Assembly (NCBI GenBank): GCA_002482705.1
Contig: DLGM01000226.1
Location: 3,715-9,232, forward strand
Length of the DNA: 5,518 nt
Origin: Cyanobacteria bacterium UBA7694
Lineage (GTDB): Bacteria; Cyanobacteriota; Sericytochromatia; UBA7694
Direction of reading: 5' to 3'
Shown here: in pieces, positions 3,824 through 5,518 of the stretch
Layout of the letters: the number at the start of each line of letters is the position of its first letter
How positions within the stretch are numbered: position 1 is the stretch's first letter
The notes under the pieces: generated by a model
The model's input: only the letters and a program-made list of their open reading frames with translations
What the model was told of the DNA's origin: nothing
The model's database searches: none
Position numbers and translations under genes: made by a program

Positions 3824-5518
3824 TGGTTAACTCTCAGTTTATAGATGCGGGAACCATTTCATCAGCCCTGGGTATCACCATTAGAGGAGCGAAGTGGAAA
3901 GCTCAAAGCGAGAATTGGCCTTATACAGAAACCCCTGTACGTGGTGGACGTAAGCGCTTTTATACGATTGCTGATCTTCCTTCCGATATTCAGGTCAAAG
4001 TAACCCTATATCTCGCATCTACCGGGGCATTACCTGCCATTGCTGAGCCCCAACCCGTTGCCGACACCGCCCAAGAAAATCTCCCTAAAGCTCCCGCTGC
4101 CGGAGCTGAATGGACTCAGCAAAACTCCGACGATCTGTGGGAGTGGGCCAACAGTCGCACTCAGAAGTTGCGCGACGAGGGTTCACACCGAGCTGGATTG
4201 CTCATGCAAGTGCTCGCCCTGCTCAACAGAGATCCGAAGCTCTCTGCCCGCAAAGCCCTCGCGGCTGTTGCCGTGCATAACGGCGAGGCTGTCAGCACCC
4301 TAGAGCGGTGGTGGTACAAAGGTAACGGCCATGGCTTGATTTCCAATTACCCGACAAGTGACTGGCCAGCCCTCCTGATACCTGGTTACGTCGGCTGCAC
4401 TGCTGTAAAAGAAATTCACCCCAGCGCCTGGGACTGGTTCACCAGCTATTATCTGGACCGTCGCCAACCATCGCTGACGGAAGCCTACCGCCGCACCTGT
4501 GAAACGGCCTGTGCAAACGGCTGGGGAAAGCTTCCAAGTATTGCCACATTTAAGCGCCGTCTTGACGAGCTGCCCTTAGCCCAACGTGTTTATATGCGCG
4601 AAGGGGCACGGGCTTTGGCCGAACTATACCCATCTCAACGCCGTGACCGCTCTATGTTGACGGCTGGCGAAATCGTCAATGGTGATGGCCTCAAGCTCGA
4701 TAAGCTGTGGGTGAGAATGCCCGATGGTGAAATCCTAAACACGGTCACGGGCTGGTACTGGCAAGACGTGTATTCTGGCAAGGTCTTGGCCTATCGTCTC
4801 GCCAAGACTGAGAACACAGACGTATTCCGCCTATCCACCTACGACCTGACCGCTGTTTGTGCCCCTCGCTTGGCTATTATCGATAATACCAAAGTGGCGG
4901 CAAACAAGGCTATGACAGGCCGTGCTAAAAATCGTCACCGTTTCCACAACCGCCCCGACGATCCAGAGGGTCTGTTGCCAATGCTCGGCATTGAGCCCCA
5001 GTTCACCAACCCCGACAAAGAAATGGGGAACCCTGGTGCCAAGCGGATTGAACGGGCTTTCGGCAAAGGTGGCTTGCACGACATGATTGCAACTCATCCC
5101 AAATTCAAAGGCCGGGGCTTTTCCGGTAAAACCGCTATCGACTTTGACGAGTTACAGCAAGTCGTTGCTGAAGAAGTTGCCCGCTTTAACGCCCGTCCGG
5201 GTCGCAAAGATGGCATCTGCCGGGGTGTGCTCAGTTATGATCAGGCCTTTGAAGAGAGCTACAGCAAAGCCGAGGTGCGCAAGCTCAGTGATGCCCAGCG
5301 TAGCCTGTTGCTGCTGATGCCTGAAGTGACAAAGTGCGACACGAGCACAGGCGAAATAGCCTTAAAAGCAGCTTCGGGGCCTTGGGGCAAGCATCGCTAC
5401 TGGGATGAAGCCCTGGTAAACGTTAAAGGTGAAAAAGTCGTGGTCTATTATGACCCCGAAAACCTTGTCAATGATGTGTCTGTCTATGCCTTGGACGGTC
5501 GCTTTATTGCGACTGCCC
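3823..5518 (+). CDS. A: MuA-like DDE transposase, C-terminus beyond right edge
   Basis: This protein catalyses cutting and strand transfer of the phage ends in replicative transposition. 565 residues are visible of a usual 650-700. The N-terminus (about 5-67: TISSALGITIRGAKWKAQ ... GGRKRFY) is the Mu winged-helix domain that in Mu binds the internal enhancer. A linker and the end-binding helical region follow (about 97-275). The RNase H-like core has D288 in NGDGL, D354 in IDNTK and E410 in KRIERAFG; the D354-E410 spacing of 56 equals that of MuA (D336-E392). Also conserved are GWYWQDVYSGKVL, FNARPGR and a C-terminal beta-barrel region ending YALDGRFI. The missing tail would include the MuB/ClpX-contacting domain. 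GGGGA at 3812-3816 is the ribosome binding site, inside the preceding gene. The catalytic set is intact, so the part seen looks functional. Confidence 0.96.
   Translation, partial: MVNSQFIDAGTISSALGITIRGAKWKAQSENWPYTETPVRGGRKRFYTIADLPSDIQVKVTLYLASTGALPAIAEPQPVADTAQENLPKAPAAGAEWTQQNSDDLWEWANSRTQKLRDEGSHRAGLLMQVLALLNRDPKLSARKALAAVAVHNGEAVSTLERWWYKGNGHGLISNYPTSDWPALLIPGYVGCTAVKEIHPSAWDWFTSYYLDRRQPSLTEAYRRTCETACANGWGKLPSIATFKRRLDELPLAQRVYMREGARALAELYPSQRRDRSMLTAGEIVNGDGLKLDKLWVRMPDGEILNTVTGWYWQDVYSGKVLAYRLAKTENTDVFRLSTYDLTAVCAPRLAIIDNTKVAANKAMTGRAKNRHRFHNRPDDPEGLLPMLGIEPQFTNPDKEMGNPGAKRIERAFGKGGLHDMIATHPKFKGRGFSGKTAIDFDELQQVVAEEVARFNARPGRKDGICRGVLSYDQAFEESYSKAEVRKLSDAQRSLLLLMPEVTKCDTSTGEIALKAASGPWGKHRYWDEALVNVKGEKVVVYYDPENLVNDVSVYALDGRFIATA

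Larger units (their letters stand above)
2160..5518 (+). mobile_element. Left arm of a Mu-like transposable prophage (left boundary provisional, right end outside window)
   Basis: The layout of leftward repressor, operator region, small ner-position regulator and MuA-like transposase is the left arm of Mu-type phages, which integrate and replicate by transposition. The phage strand then runs rightward off the window, where a MuB-like ATPase gene would be expected. The stretch from about 2150 to 3640 is visibly more AT-rich than the flanking host genes. The boundary must lie between the carboxypeptidase stop (2008) and the repeats at 2223. It is set at 2160 because a 5'-TGTAAATTT begins there and Mu-type ends start with TG; other TG positions, including those in the GTGATG repeats, remain possible. 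No host gene appears interrupted, so insertion was between genes. Confidence 0.9.

Noticed and set aside
4040..5317. Several open frames on both strands (4040-4303, 4161-4346, 4831-5097, 5087-5317)
   Set aside because: They lie wholly within the transposase gene, have no recognisable domain, and are overlapped by the clear MuA-like translation.

Overview
The window joins a bacterial chromosome segment (about 1-2010) to the left arm of a Mu-type transposable prophage (from somewhere in 2009-2222 to the right edge). Both ends cut through genes: recJ runs off the left edge and the phage transposase runs off the right edge.

Host segment. A GC-rich divergent pair is present. On the minus strand is the N-terminal part of the RecJ single-strand exonuclease (HGDYDADG, TVDCG and TDHH motifs). 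On the plus strand is a complete zinc carboxypeptidase of family M14 with a lipoprotein signal. About 97 bp separates the likely starts. The RecJ motif spacing and the wording around 'LGYGLN' and 'ITDHHGLPETLP' look more like RecJ of cyanobacteria-related or other non-proteobacterial lineages than the proteobacterial form. This is a recollection-based impression and not an assignment. No rRNA, tRNA or photosynthesis gene is present to fix the taxon.

Junction, 2009-2253. This non-coding stretch holds an imperfect hairpin, four in-phase 10-bp GTGATG repeats, and three in-phase 11-bp CGTTT repeats just outside the first phage gene. The phage left end should lie here. The exact base cannot be fixed without the right end and the target duplication.

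Phage segment. The order follows the left arm of Mu: a leftward CI/XRE-type repressor (2871-3305, minus), a 326-bp regulatory region, a small rightward DNA-binding protein of the BcepMu gp16 type in the position of ner (3632-3823), then a MuA-like DDE transposase (3823 to the edge) that overlaps it by one base. Outside the repressor is an extra minus-strand gene for a membrane-anchored OB-fold protein (2254-2778). It is set off by a hairpin and carries its own likely promoter, so it looks like an accessory (moron) gene.

Regulation. The region 3306-3631 holds two separate families of sites. Four copies of CTTCCCTCTT, two of them forming a perfect 31-bp inverted repeat, lie on the repressor side. 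Two GTTC-N7-GAAC dyads bracket a consensus -35 (TTGACA) of the rightward early promoter. In Mu the repressor and MuA share one kind of DNA-binding domain and one set of sites. Here the repressor is XRE-type while the transposase keeps the Mu-type winged helix. The two site families may therefore be split between repression and transposition enhancement, and this is the most interesting hypothesis in the window.
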